From the NCBI RefSeq assembly GCF_021869535.1, contig NW_026262712.1, positions 104,102,140 through 104,166,139 on the forward strand: a DNA stretch of 64,000 nucleotides. The letters are read 5' to 3'. The position numbers and the translations under genes were made by a program. Positions 46,148 to 57,979 of the stretch are shown piece by piece; position 1 is the first letter of the stretch; every line of letters begins with the position of its first letter. The DNA is from Mytilus californianus (Eukaryota; Mollusca; Bivalvia; Mytilida; Mytilidae). Below the pieces are notes generated by a model. The model had not been told where the DNA came from. It was given only the letters and a program-made list of their open reading frames with translations, and made no database searches.

Positions 46148-46740
46148 ATAATTAAGGTTCCACTAAAGTCAAAATATAGGACACTTCATAAACATGTAAA
46201 GTTTGCCTGTATTTTTCAACCTATAATGAGTAAAGTCCTAAACTATGAGAACATATGTTCATTCAAACATACTTAACATAAACACACTGTGTAAATTGTA
46301 AATAAACTTGATTTGTCACATACATATGTTTTAATGGCATATTTGTCCAATTTCTGTATTGTACCTTCGATATCTGTTCACCTAGATACATGCAATTAAC
46401 TGAAACTCGAAAATCAACACATTTTCTGAAAAATCAAAATGAGCTTGCCCTGCGTTAGATATAACAGTATACGTCCATACCAATTTTAAACAAATTAAGT
46501 CGTCTCGCTGGCCTTCAGATTTTTTTGAAAATTGAGTGTTCACCCCAAGAACCGGTTTGGCCACAACATAACAATTTCAAGTTTATATACAATTTACACA
46601 GTGTGTATATGTTAAGTATGTTTAAATGAACATATGTTCTCATAGTTTAGGACTTTACTCATTATAGGTTGAAAAATACAGGCAAAGTTTAGATGTTTAT
46701 GAAGTGTCCTATATTTTGACTTTAGTGGAACCTTAAATGA
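46148..46740. mobile_element. Long inverted-repeat element with TTAA borders
   Basis: Arms of about 157 bp (46152-46309 and 46580-46736) are nearly identical in inverse orientation, from GGTTCCACTAAAGTCAAAAT at the left to ATTTTGACTTTAGTGGAACC at the right. Each end abuts TTAA, the target duplicated by piggyBac-type transposases. The 270-bp interior has no transposase. I infer a non-autonomous element of that group, though TTAA is common in AT-rich DNA. Confidence 0.7.
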
Positions 46741-46744
46741 GTAT

Positions 46745-47920
46745 TTCTATACAATTATGAATACTTATAAATATTCATGAAATATTTGCCACTATACGTT
46801 TAAGTTACAGCAATCAGGCAATTAATTTATAATGATTTTAGACCTAACATGACAAACGCTGTCTTGATTTTCAAGGAACTAATACGTCGAAATATGAGAC
46901 TTTTTTACATACTCTTTAGACATAACGTGAACTGTATTATTTTATTTTCGACATCAATGCGTCCATGACCGTTCATTGAACTATAAGTTTTAACCATAAT
47001 CATAGTTTATTGGTCTTTGCTGCAAATTAGGTTTTTGTATTTTGTGAATCTTCACGCAAAAATAACAAAACGCCTTATTAATGTAGTAATTTGTTGGATG
47101 TATAAAGTGACAAGATGTAATAATTGTTTGGAGCGCAAGAATAATTTCTTATGCGATCAAAGGTTTGTATGATGAATATGTCCCGACTCAGTATCTCTTT
47201 ACAAATCATTGTGAGTATGATAATTAATGAAATCCGCTTTTAAAAAAAATTAAGCTGTTTATTGACATATACTGTTAAGAAAAAATAATAGAAACTCTTA
47301 AACACGCCCATGACAGAAAACAAAATAAGTTTGAAGACAAGACACTGATTGAGAAAACAAAACAGAAAATATTCAAATTACAAATTAGAAAGCTAAAGTT
47401 ATTTCATTTAATTTGATATGATGGTAAATATTTATAATTTACATATTATTGAGCTGTTTTTACCGTAGAAAGGTTTTGATTTTATCTTTTTTCCTTTGAC
47501 TTTTATCGAATGATATAATTCTGTTTTTTAAAGACATACGCGACTTTTAAACGAAGTACCAATACAGCTCGAATTCGATGCCTGTAACATGCGTCTTATT
47601 ACATATTTGTTATCAAAGGTACAAGGCACTTAGACTTCAAACGTAAGACGAGCAGACGACTGACCGTAGATAATATCCTTTTATGATGACTAAGCCATTA
47701 ATTTGTTTTACTTAATTAATTTACTAGCTTGCACAACAATCATTTATCAAATTTTATAACGTTATAGACAGGCTTTTTCCAGAATGGTACATGCAACACA
47801 AAGAAACGATAACTTCAATAACCTTTCCCAAATCAAATATTAACAATTACACCATATCGATAAATGTTATGTTCAAATTTTGTAAGTGTTGTTCAGTCGA
47901 TATTTTTGGGGATAAATTCA
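46745..47920. other. AT-rich spacer
   Basis: No exon, RNA gene or array is visible. Confidence 0.4.
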
Positions 47921-47929
47921 TGTAGAGAA

Positions 47930-48060
47930 TATTATAGGGCTTTTTCAATATCACATCCGTATCAACCCGAGACATCAATATAATCACAAGAGCTCTGCTC
48001 GAGGGATTATATTGATTGAGGGTTGATACGGTGTGTGATATTGAAAACGCCATATCATAT
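47930..48060. mobile_element. Hairpin element with arms of about 57 bp
   Basis: TTTTTCAATATCACATCCGT plus ATCAACCC is inverted as GGGTTGATACGGTGTGTGAT plus ATTGAAAA. ATCAATATAATC pairs with GATTATATTGAT. The loop holds CTCGAG-like sequence. Confidence 0.65.
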
Positions 48061-48269
48061 ACACTTAAGGAAGATTCATGGTATACCGCCATCTTGTATT
48101 GTACAATCTCAGTACAAAAATGGTCTAGTTATTTGCCCAAATCTGCAAATTTGGAGACAGATTTGCAATTTAATGGTTAGATTGTTTATTTATATAAAGA
48201 AAATCTGGTGATTTATTGTATTATACAAAATATTTAAACAAATATCAAATTTGGTGTTTTGAGAATCAT

Positions 48270-48725
48270 TTTTTTCAAAAAAGCCATTTAAGGGGAGATA
48301 ACTCTTTTAGTAAAAATTATATACTAGACTGATAGGGAAGTTTATAATTTTTACTTGTAGCAAGAAAACAAGTTCGGTGACACCATTTTTTCTTTTTATT
48401 TTCTTAAAACATATTATAAAACCTATCTTCTTACAATTTATTTCAAAATTCTATCACATAGAATTTTTTTTATGCATACAAATGTGTTTTTTCATGAACA
48501 TTCTAACCAAATTTAGGCAATTTTCAACGACTCATAGCTTGAAAAATAGTACGGTGACCCATACTTTTTATTACATTTTTGAAAAAAGCATAGTAAAATC
48601 TTCATTTTGGCAAAGTATAAGAAAATTCTATCTCAAAAAGTATATACTTATGATCTACCTTAATTATATATCTCAAGTAGTTATTTTTTTATGTGACGTG
48701 ACGTCATACAGATTAGGGGTTTGAT
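48270..48725 (+). repeat. Dispersed repeat with an internal duplication
   Basis: CGGTGACACCATTTTTTCTT and CGGTGACCCATACTTTTTAT begin two related units of about 170 bp, each followed by a TTCTATCACATAG- or TTCTATCTCAAA-like part. It ends in TGTGACGTGACGTCATACAG. The hydrophobic open frame across it reflects T-rich DNA, not a gene. Confidence 0.45.
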
Positions 48726-49034
48726 AAAGTCTTTTCAACCGTGAACCGTGAATGATATCGATATCATCACGGATGCCTGATACAGCACGATTGCCATTGA
48801 TCGTATTACACATACAATTTACATGTATTTACTACTAAGTAAATAATAAACATCAATAATAGCAAATGTAAAGCATGAAAGTAAAGTGTTTGTGTTTTAA
48901 CTTTTTGTGCGTTGAAATTCTATACTAATTTATTCTGGACATTGCGCAAGATTGTTTTACTTCTATACGTTTCAAGACATTACTACATGAAATTTATTCT
49001 GAACCACTGATAATAAAATGGAAGACAACACATT

Positions 49035-49400
49035 TTAGATGTGCCTGTCCCAAGTCCGGAGCCTGTAATTTAGTGGTTGTGATTTATTGCTGTTTCGTAC
49101 ATTTTTTTGTATAGAGTGTTTTGTCGTTGCACCATTATCCCAGGTTAGGGGAGGGCTTACGCCTTCACACATGTTTAGCCCCGCGACATTCAGGAGCCTA
49201 AAGTTCAGTTGTTGTCGTTGGTTCATCTCTGCCATATTTGTTTTTCGTAAATTTTTTTTGTTATAAATTTGGCCGTTGGTTTTCTCAATTGTTTTATATT
49301 TTGCAAGTCGGTGCCTTTTATAGCCGACTATACGGTATGGGTTTTTCTCATTATTGAAGGACGTACGGTGTTGTCTATAATTGCTTACATACACTTCATC
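49035..49400 (+). repeat. Dispersed repeat family B
   Basis: Two starts of the family appear (GTGCCTGTCCCAAGTCCGGA and ATTCAGGAGCCTAAAGTTCA), followed by TATAGCCGACTATACGGTAT and CTTCATCTCTTTATTTTTAT. Confidence 0.55.
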
Positions 49401-49409
49401 TCTTTATTT

Positions 49410-50200
49410 TTATACAATTTAATTGCAATATGTTAATGCAGATTCTTAAATGGCTTGCTTCCAGTAAATGCGAGCGTTCTTTGGTAAAGTACTGTTAATA
49501 ATTGTATTGCTTGTATTTCTAAGCTTTTGTTTGTGTTATACCGGTATTGAAACGTTATATATATATATTTTTTAGGTAACGACATTTATCGTGCCTTCTT
49601 TTGTTTATATTTTTGATATTCTACTGACTTAATTCGAGGGGAATTTAAAATCTAAAAAGCAAATAGTTAAACCCTGCCACATGTGCATATGCCTGTCAAG
49701 CTCCAGAAAACCTCGCCTGTGATTGTCTTTTGTTACATCTTTGTGTTGATGAAACTCGTTAAACTTATTTGCAACTTTCTAGATTGGAACGATATGATCT
49801 AAGAGTTTGACAAATCGTATGCACACTCGACTAGTGCTGATTTCTATATTAACCTTAAGACATTCTTTATTTGTTATGAGTAGTTGGGAGATGTCTTATT
49901 GACACATCTCCCCAATTTACTTTTATTTTTTTGTATTTTGTTATATCTTAATGTTTTTTGGTGGAATTTCATATAATTGTAAAGTCTGTCAATTTTAAAC
50001 AACTTTCTTTGGTTACAAATTTTTGGATTACGTTTATGCATCTTTAGTACTTTGAATTACAAATTCAGGTGTTATACCTGGGGTTTGATCTGTTGGTTTA
50101 GTTTGATATGCAAGCAGATACCCCTCTAGAAAATTAGGTAAACATATTACGGTAAAAATATTATCCAAAGTTAAGGAACAAGTTGAATCGCATTATAGTC
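49410..50200. other. AT-rich spacer
   Basis: No supportable feature. Confidence 0.35.
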
Positions 50201-50214
50201 CTTAATCAAATTGT

Positions 50215-50430
50215 ATGCCGTCGACGCGGCGGAGGGGGCATTAAGTTTTACCCTTGTCCGTTCGTCCTTCCGTCCGTCCGTACGTCCTAAACAAAATTTT
50301 CGTTCTCTTACTTTAGTTTGCCTTAACCAAATGTTGTGAACTTTGTACACAATGCTTATTTCCACAAAACACAGATCAAGTTCGAATTTGGGTTGCGTCA
50401 TTTTTACCGTTCTTGAGTTATGTCCCCTTA
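50215..50430 (-). repeat. GTCCGTCCGTCC-containing dispersed repeat
   Basis: Has the run TCCGTCCGTCCGTACGTCC, with flanks GTTGTGAACTTTGTACACAA and CTTGAGTTATGTCCCC. I recognise it as a common invertebrate repeat. The overlapping minus-strand frame is incidental. Confidence 0.45.
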
Positions 50431-50494
50431 TAACGTTATATGCTGTGGCATCATCTGTGTCCCATGGAATATTCTCCACTTATTTTTAGAATGA

Positions 50495-50625
50495 ATTGAT
50501 AGATTGATTGATTGGTGTTTAACACTACTTTCAGCATTATGGAATATTTCATGGCGGTAAGTTTTTATTGGTGGAGGAAGCCGGAGTGCCCGAAGAGAAC
50601 CTACCTTTCGGCAGGAAAACTCGTC
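50495..50625 (+). repeat. Dispersed repeat with TGGTGGAGGAAGCCGGAGTG
   Basis: TTGATTGGTGTTTAACACTA, CATGGCGGTAAGTTTTTATT and GGAAGCCGGAGTGCCCGAAG make up a mollusc-type repeat that I recognise from other bivalve sequence. Class unknown. Confidence 0.5.
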
Positions 50626-50659
50626 AATAATTAAGAAAAAAAAAATGAGCAAAGAAAAT

Positions 50660-51480
50660 TAATAATGTTTAAAAATAATGAATTTATGAGAATGTTTTGA
50701 ATAAAGATTACATCTAGAAGTTAACATGTTACTTGGATCTTCAACTTTAGGTGTCTTAAGAAAAATGTCCTCAATTATAACCAATGTTTTATCCATACAC
50801 ATTATTTGTTCAAATGATTACTGTTTCCAAGTTGTAGATCAATCAAAGTGTGAAAATCTTGATTGGCAACTGACATATTTAAAATGAATGTATACCTGTA
50901 AAGCAATTATTGTTTTTTTTTCTCTCAGGCATTTCGAGATTATGTTAATGTGATTTTGTGCTGTATGTTTCACTCCGTCAACTACGGAATTTCTACTACA
51001 GACAATTTAACTTCAAGTACAAAAACAAAATTTCAACTATGAGCTACAACATATTTGTAAATATATTTTTGTTCTTTTGTTTTTTTTTTCAAATATAAAG
51101 TGACTTGCTGAATGTAGATGTTACTAGTCAAGAGAGAATGGGAAGTAGAGCAGTGACATTCAGAACGTCTAGTAAAACAATTGTTGAAAGTAAATTCCTA
51201 GTCCGTTCGGTTGTCTTTGCTGAAGGTCGTTTGCAGTTGAATTGTGCATTCCCTAAACAACTTTCTGACACTTTTTCGAATTTTCATCGCAACTTATCGC
51301 TTTAGAAAAGGAAGTCTGGTTCTATTGTCTTACCACAGCGGGCGGACTTGTTCCTCTATTTCTAGTCTTATTTTAATTACAATTCCCTCCTTAACTTCGT
51401 GTTATACTTGCTCCCTGAACAGTTGATTCATTTTTATTCGAAAATTTTGCTGAAATTTGTCTTCAACTGATTCTAATTAT
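50660..51480. other. AT-rich spacer
   Basis: The short frames at 51105-51426 lack any domain or splice border that I trust. Confidence 0.35.
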
Positions 51481-51489
51481 AATTTGTTC

Positions 51490-51835
51490 TTATGATTTGC
51501 TGTTTAACCACTGCTTCAGGCTATGAGAGGATTGGGCGCCCGCAAACATGTATAACCCCGCCACATTATGTATGTGTCTGTCCCAAGTCAGGAGTCTGTA
51601 ATTCAGTAGTTGTCGTTTGTTGCTGTATGTCATATTTGTTTTTCGTTTATTGTACAAATGTTAGTTTTCTCGTTTGAATAGTTTTACATTTTTCATTTCG
51701 GGTCCTTTTATAGCTTTCTCATTGTTATGGGTTTTGCTCATTTTTGAAGGCTGTCCGGTGATCTATAATTACTTACCTCTATGTTATTTGGTCGCTTGTG
51801 GAGAGTTTGTCTAATTGGCAATCATACCACTTTTT
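51490..51835 (+). repeat. Dispersed repeat family B
   Basis: AACCACTGCTTCAGGCTATG, CTGTCCCAAGTCAGGAGTCT and TTGGCAATCATACCACTTTT. It abuts the 54-bp satellite array about 100 bases later. Confidence 0.6.
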
Positions 51836-51931
51836 TTTACTTTTTATTTTCAATCTAGACTGCAGATATTTAATACGAATACGCAGAAATATGGAGTGTA
51901 CATGTACGTTTTGAGAACATAACCTAACGAA

Positions 51932-54900
51932 AACAAATCAATACATAGAGGGAATAATATACGTTCCCGAACAAAACCTCACGAAAACAAATCAATGCAT
52001 AAAGGGAATAATATACGTTCCCGAACAAAACCAAACGAAAACAAATTAATGCATATGAGGAATAATATACGTTCCCGAACAAAACCTAACGAAAACAAAT
52101 CAATGCACAAAGGGAATAATATACGTTCCCGAACAAAACCTAACGAAAAAAAATCAATGCATATAGGGAATAATATACGTTCCCGAACAAAACCTAACGA
52201 AAAAAATCAATGCATATAGGGAATAATATACGTTCCCGAACAAAACCTAACGAAAACAAATCAATGCATATAGGGAATAATATACGTTCCCGAACAAAAC
52301 CTAACGAAAACAAATCAATACATATAGGGAATAATAAACGTTCCCGAACAAAACCTAACGAAAACAAATCAATACATAGAGGGAATAATATACGTTCCCG
52401 AACAAAACCTAACGAAAACAAATCAATACATAGAGGGAATAATATACGTTCCCGAACAAAACCTAACGAAGACGAATCATTACATAGAGGGAATAATATA
52501 CGTTCCCGAACAAAACCTAACGAAAACAAATCAATGCATATAGGGAATAATATACGTTCCCGAACAAAACCTAACGAAAACAAATCAATACATAGAGGGA
52601 ATAATATACGTTCCCGAACAAAACCTAACGAAAACAAATCAATGCATAAAGGGAATAATATACGTTCCCGAACAAAACCTAACGAAAAAAAATCAATACA
52701 TAGAGGGAATAATATACGTTCCCGAACAAAACCTAACGAAAACAAATCAATACATAGAGGGAATAATATACGTTCCCGAACAAAACCTAACGAAAACAAA
52801 TCAATACATAGAGGGAATAATATACGTTCCCGAACAAAACCTAACGAAGACGAATCATTACATATAGGGAATAATATACGTTCCCGAACAAAACCTAACG
52901 AAAACAAATCAATACATATAGGGAATAATATACGTTCCCGAACAAAACCTAACGAAAAAAAATCAATACATAGAGGGATTAATATACGTTCCCGAACAAA
53001 ACCTAACGAAGACGAATCATTACATATAGGGAATAATATACGTTCCCGAACAAAACATAACGAAAAAAAATCAATACATAGAGGGATTAATATACGTTCC
53101 CGAACAAAACCTAACGAAGACGAATCATTACATATAGGGAATAATATACGTTCCCGAACAAAACCTAACGAAAACAAATCAATACATATAGGGAATAATA
53201 TACGTTCCCGAACAAAACTTAACGAAAAAAAATCAATACATAGAGGGATTAATATACGTTCCCGAACAAAACCTAACGAAAAAAAATCAATGCATATAGG
53301 GAATAATATACGTTCCCGAACAAAACCTAACGAAAAAAATCAATGCATATAGGGAATAATATACGTTCCCGAACAAAACCTAACGAAAACAAATCAATGC
53401 ATATAGGGAATAATATACGTTCCCGAACAAAACCTAACGAAAACAAATCAATACATAGAGGGAATAATATACGTTCCCGAACAAAACCTAACGAAAACAA
53501 ATCAATACATAGAGGGAATAATATACGTTCCCGAACAAAACCTAACGAAGACGAATCATTACATAGAGGGAATAATATACGTTCCCGAACAAAACCTAAC
53601 GAAAACAAATCAATGCATATAGGGAATAATATACGTTCCCGAACAAAACCTAACGAAAACAAATCAATACATAGAGGGAATAATATACGTTCCCGAACAA
53701 AACCTAACGAAAACAAATCAATGCATAAAGGGAATAATATACGTTCCCGAACAAAACCTAACGAAAAAAAATCAATACATAGAGGGAATAATATACGTTC
53801 CCGAACAAAACCTAACGAAAACAAATCAATACATAAAGGGAATAATATACGTTCCCGAACAAAACCTAACGAAAACAAATCAATACATAGAGGGAATAAT
53901 ATACGTTCCCGAACAAAACCTAACGAAGACGAATCATTACATATAGGGAATAATATACGTTCCCGAACAAAACCTAACGAAAACAAACCAATACATATAG
54001 GGAATAATATACGTTCCCGAACAAAACCTAACGAAAAAAAATCAATACATAGAGGGATTAATATACGTTCCCGAACAAAACCTAACGAAGACGAATCATT
54101 ACATATAGGGAATAATATACGTTCCCGAACAAAACATAACGAAAAAAAATCAATACATAGAGGGATTAATATACGTTCCCGAACAAAACCTAACGAAGAC
54201 GAATCATTACATATAGGGAATAATATACGTTCCCGAACAAAACCTAACGAAAACAAATCAATACATATAGGGAATAATATACGTTCCCGAACAAAACCTA
54301 ACGAAAAAAAATCAATACATAGAGGGATTAATATACGTTCCCGAACAAAACCTAACGAAAACAAATCATTACATAGAGGGAATAATATACGTTCCCGAAC
54401 AAAACCTAACGAAGACGAATCATTACATATAGGGAATAATATACGTTCCCGAACAAAACCTAACGAAAACAAATCAATACATAGAGGGTATAATATACGT
54501 TCCCGAACAAAACCTAACGAAAACAAATCAATACATAGAGGGAATAATATACGTTCCCGAACAAAACCTAACGAAGACGAATCATTGCATATAGGGAATA
54601 ATATACGTTCCCGAACAAAACCTAACGAAAACAAATCAATACATATAGGGAATAATATACGTTCCCGAACAAAACCTAACGAAAAAAAATCAATACATAG
54701 AGGGATTAATATACGTTCCCGAACAAAACCTAACGAAGACGAATCATTACATATAGGGAATAATATACGTTCCCGAACAAAACCTAACGAAAACAAATCA
54801 ATACATATAGGGAATAATATACGTTCCCGAACAAAACCTAACGAAAAAAAATCAATACATAGAGGGATTAATATACGTTCCCGAACAAAACCTATCGAAA

Positions 54901-55155
54901 ACAAATCATTACATAGAGGGAATAATATACGTTCCCGAACAAAACCTAACGAAGACGAATCATTACATATAGGGAATAATATACGTTCCCGAACAAAACC
55001 TAACGAAGACGAATCATTACATAGAGGGAATAATATACGTTCCCGAACAAAACCTAACGAAGACGAATCATTACATAGAGGGAATAATATACGTTCCCGA
55101 ACAAAACCTAACGAAGACGAATCATTACATAGAGGGAATAATATACGTTCCCGAT
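51932..55155 (+). repeat. 54-bp satellite array, about 60 copies, with higher-order structure
   Basis: The unit has three parts: AACAAATCAATACATAGAGG, GAATAATATACGTTCCCGAA and CAAAACCTAACGAA. Because 54 is a multiple of three, an 18-residue repeat (NKSIHRGNNIRSRTKPNE) stays open on the plus strand, and another (FSLGFVRERILFPLCID) on the minus strand. Unit subtypes differ by linked changes (GACGAATCATTACAT; CAATGCATA; GGGATTAAT). A unit with one A deleted in the A-run occurs near 52200 and again near 53334. The two are 1133 bp apart, 21 units less one base, and the subtype order after each is nearly the same for about 18 units. Subtype changes alter residues freely, and the deletions break the frame, so I favour satellite DNA over a protein gene. 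Each unit has a GGGAA/TTCCC 5-bp stem. Confidence 0.9.
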
Positions 55156-55209
55156 CAAATATATCTTTGATGAGTTTTATTGATACATTAATATTACGCT
55201 CGCAATCTT

Positions 55210-55680
55210 AAGCTGACAACAATAACTGAAATATCCGCGTTTGTAAATAAATATATATATTGTTTTCCGTTGACAATTAGCTTAAACTTGAATACCAGCA
55301 AATTTAAATCGTTCAGACTCTTAAAAAGATTTGATTAGATCTGCCACCTCATATTTATTTTAGTTTAATAGACCTGGATGCCTCATACTTTGCATATAGA
55401 TGCCTTGTGTTATGAAGTTTCTGTCTGTCATATGTCCATTGTCCTTGACCTCATTTTCCTGGTTCAGTGACTACTTGAAAAAAAATTAAGAGTTTTTGTA
55501 ATCCTAATTTCTCTCTTATTACTATGAGTAATAGGATAACTATATTTAGTTGTTGGTTGAGTGGAGTATTCATTAACTAATTCTTATAAAATCATAAGGC
55601 GTAAATTCATATTTGATTTGGTCTTCCAGCTGTTTTGCTTAATTTAAAACTTATACCATGTCGATATAAGACGTTCTTCT
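55210..55680. other. AT-rich spacer
   Basis: Nothing recognisable. Confidence 0.35.
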
Positions 55681-55684
55681 TCAT

Positions 55685-55970
55685 AACTCTGTTTTTGTGT
55701 CAGGACGATATCCCTGTTAATGAAGTCCTCATATTGTGACAATGCACGAACATAACGTTTTAATTGAGATATGTAAACACCATACTATGGGATAGAAGAT
55801 ATGTAAAAAGCTGAGAAATGGTAAGTTATCAATTGGAAAGTTGAAATCATCACGTTTGTCATAGACTTTAGTTTGAAGTCGTTCATCTGTCAATATCAAG
55901 GAAGACTTAGTCTTTGAGATCAATGTATTTGAAAGTGAAAATAAAGAACTTTCCAAAATGTATTTTCTGC
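55685..55970 (-). pseudogene. Penelope-like RT remnant, thumb fragment
   Basis: The minus strand includes LILTDERLQTKVYDKRDDFN and FPIDNLPFLSFLHIF, then a G-V-x-I-S-I-like block, corresponding to the segment after the RT palm in the 34.7- and 60.5-kb copies. It is short and shifted at both ends. Confidence 0.6.
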
Positions 55971-56059
55971 TTTTCTTTGTGAGGGATTTCTATGAGTTCT
56001 GAATTAAGTAATTAAGTCGGTTGAGTGATACAAGAAAATAGCTGAATGAATAAGTAAGC

Positions 56060-57500
56060 AGGAATTGACAGCCATTATTTCGCATCAATAGAATAAAAAA
56101 TTAGCAACGAAATTGATTTATATTGAATGGTTTCTCATAATATGTGTTAAAATGTTAAAGTAAAAATTTAGACATTACATTTTAATTCTTTTATTTACAC
56201 TCCCTTTTATGGTGTCTTTAATGAAACATGTTTGCTTTACACATGTCTTGTGTTACATTTTAACCTCAATAACATCTGACTGTAACTGATTAATTTAACC
56301 ATTAAGCCTGAATGATTTGAATTTTGTTTAAATTTCTTAAAACTTAGAAAATAATTTAATCGACATAAACAAATCTTTCCTTCTAAAATCTAATAAAAAT
56401 GGGATTTTATTTCCCAGTAAACAGAAATTTGTTAAAAAACACTTCCAGCTTAAAGCTATGTTTAGGTACTTCCGTTTTCATCTAGTCAAACGTTCATTGA
56501 TTTTATCGTTTAAACATTATTTTATATTCTTATTTGTTTTTTAATATATTATTTTTGAATAATTATTGGTCAGCGTACCTAGTCGTTATATTATATAATA
56601 ACATAAACGGTAGAATTTTTACTACACCATATCCGCATTTCGACAATTAATGCCTCTTCAGTGATGCTCCAGGACCTAACTATTTCAAAGTCTCAAATCT
56701 AAGATATGTACATGTACTAACGTTGATGTTGAATGACATTATAAAATATAATATTATGGTACGGTATAAAGGTTAAGAGAAAATTATTCAGCCCAAAAGT
56801 TCTAAACAGTTTTACTAACAAACATCAAGAATCTACTATTAACAAATTCAATATAAAAAGTTTTGCTTTTGACATTAAAACCTAACAATTTATTCAGTCG
56901 ATGTCACCGCATATATTCAAATAAGTTCCACCCAGCAACCCACACGATTTTGTATGTGGGTATTTATCTAAATCTAGTTGGTGCTTATAACCAGATTCAA
57001 AGGCGCAGATTTGGTCAAGTCAATTTTTTGGTCCCGTCAATTGGAAAATCCAAAAGTATTATAAATCTAGGAAATACAATCTTTTAGAAATTCTGAAAAC
57101 ATTAGTCTCTGTCGTATCAGTTTTTACATTTTTGAAATTGGCATTAGGCTTTCAAACATCTTGTATTTTGGTCAAAACTGCAAAACCTCCAAAAATAGCC
57201 TCATTTTGAGATCTTGTCATTTATATTTAGATATGTGTTTTATAAAGATGTTAATAGATATAAAATATGCTTTTTCAATGGGCTTGGTGAGTATTGTTTT
57301 TGTCTAAAAAATTATAAGTGAAATGGTAATTTTAAGAGAAATACGTCAATTTCGACAGGTTGTGACGTCATAGTGACATAACAAGTGGCCGAATCGCTTT
57401 AAATTTTCCAGATTATACCAACCGGTTCATTTATCTATAACATTAGATAAAATAAAATATGTTTATACCGCAGTTAAGTATAAATTTCACCAAATTTAGA
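56060..57500. other. AT-rich spacer with short repeat pieces
   Basis: 56640-56700 has CGCATTTCGACAATTAATGC and CTCTTCAGTGATGCTC, matching the start of the frame at 5314. 57355-57390 has a TGTGACGTCATAGTGACATA motif. No gene. Confidence 0.35.
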
Positions 57501-57509
57501 ATGATCGTT

Positions 57510-57722
57510 AAATTCATTAATGTGAATTTTGAAATAGCGTGTTTATTTGAAATTTTCCCGTTTTCTCATTTGTTAAATTGCAATTTTTATTGTTAATGGT
57601 AAACCCTTAATGTTCTAAGCTTATGTGAATTTTTGAAATAGCGTGTTTATTTGACATTTTCCCGTTTTCTCATTTGTTGAAATGCAATTTTTATTGCTAA
57701 TGGTAAACCCTTAATTTTCTAA
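57510..57722 (+). repeat. Two-copy tandem duplication of about 107 bp
   Basis: GAAATAGCGTGTTTATTTGA, TTTTCCCGTTTTCTCATTTG and TAATGGTAAACCCTTAATGT recur once in tandem with few changes. Confidence 0.8.
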
Positions 57723-57734
57723 GTCTGCGTTTCA

Positions 57735-57975
57735 CTGATGTGTGGCGCTTCTATGTTAGACAGGGTTCTCGAATGCAAATTCTGGAGCACCAGAGATCAC
57801 AACTGGCATTTGGTGGGATTTGTGTTGATTTAGTTTTCTATGTAGATTATGTGTTTATTTACTGTTGTTTGTCCTTCTTCTTTCTTATTTTTGGAATGTC
57901 AGTTTCTGTTCTACTTATGAGTTTTGATTGTCTCTTTGGCACTTTCCGCCTCTTTTTATGTACATTATGGATTAA
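57735..57975 (+). repeat. Dispersed repeat ending CTTTCCGCCTCTTTTTA
   Basis: From GTGTGGCGCTTCTATGTTAG through CTGGCATTTGGTGGGATTTG to GGCACTTTCCGCCTCTTTTT. A related tail lies at 27115-27140. The 79-residue open frame across it is probably incidental. Confidence 0.45.
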
Positions 57976-57979
57976 ATAG

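Noticed and set aside
48377-48724. 115-residue hydrophobic protein
   Set aside because: It is a T-rich open stretch over a dispersed repeat with an internal duplication. The phenylalanine/isoleucine-rich composition matches AT bias rather than a membrane protein.
52194-54904. Minus-strand protein of 327-525 residues (FSLGFVRERILFP repeats)
   Set aside because: It is the complement of the satellite unit. Its openness follows from unit length divisible by three, and the frame breaks at the same 1-bp deletions.
51932-55155. CRISPR-like array
   Set aside because: The 54-bp units are contiguous with no unique spacers, and the surrounding DNA is eukaryotic with introns and LINEs.
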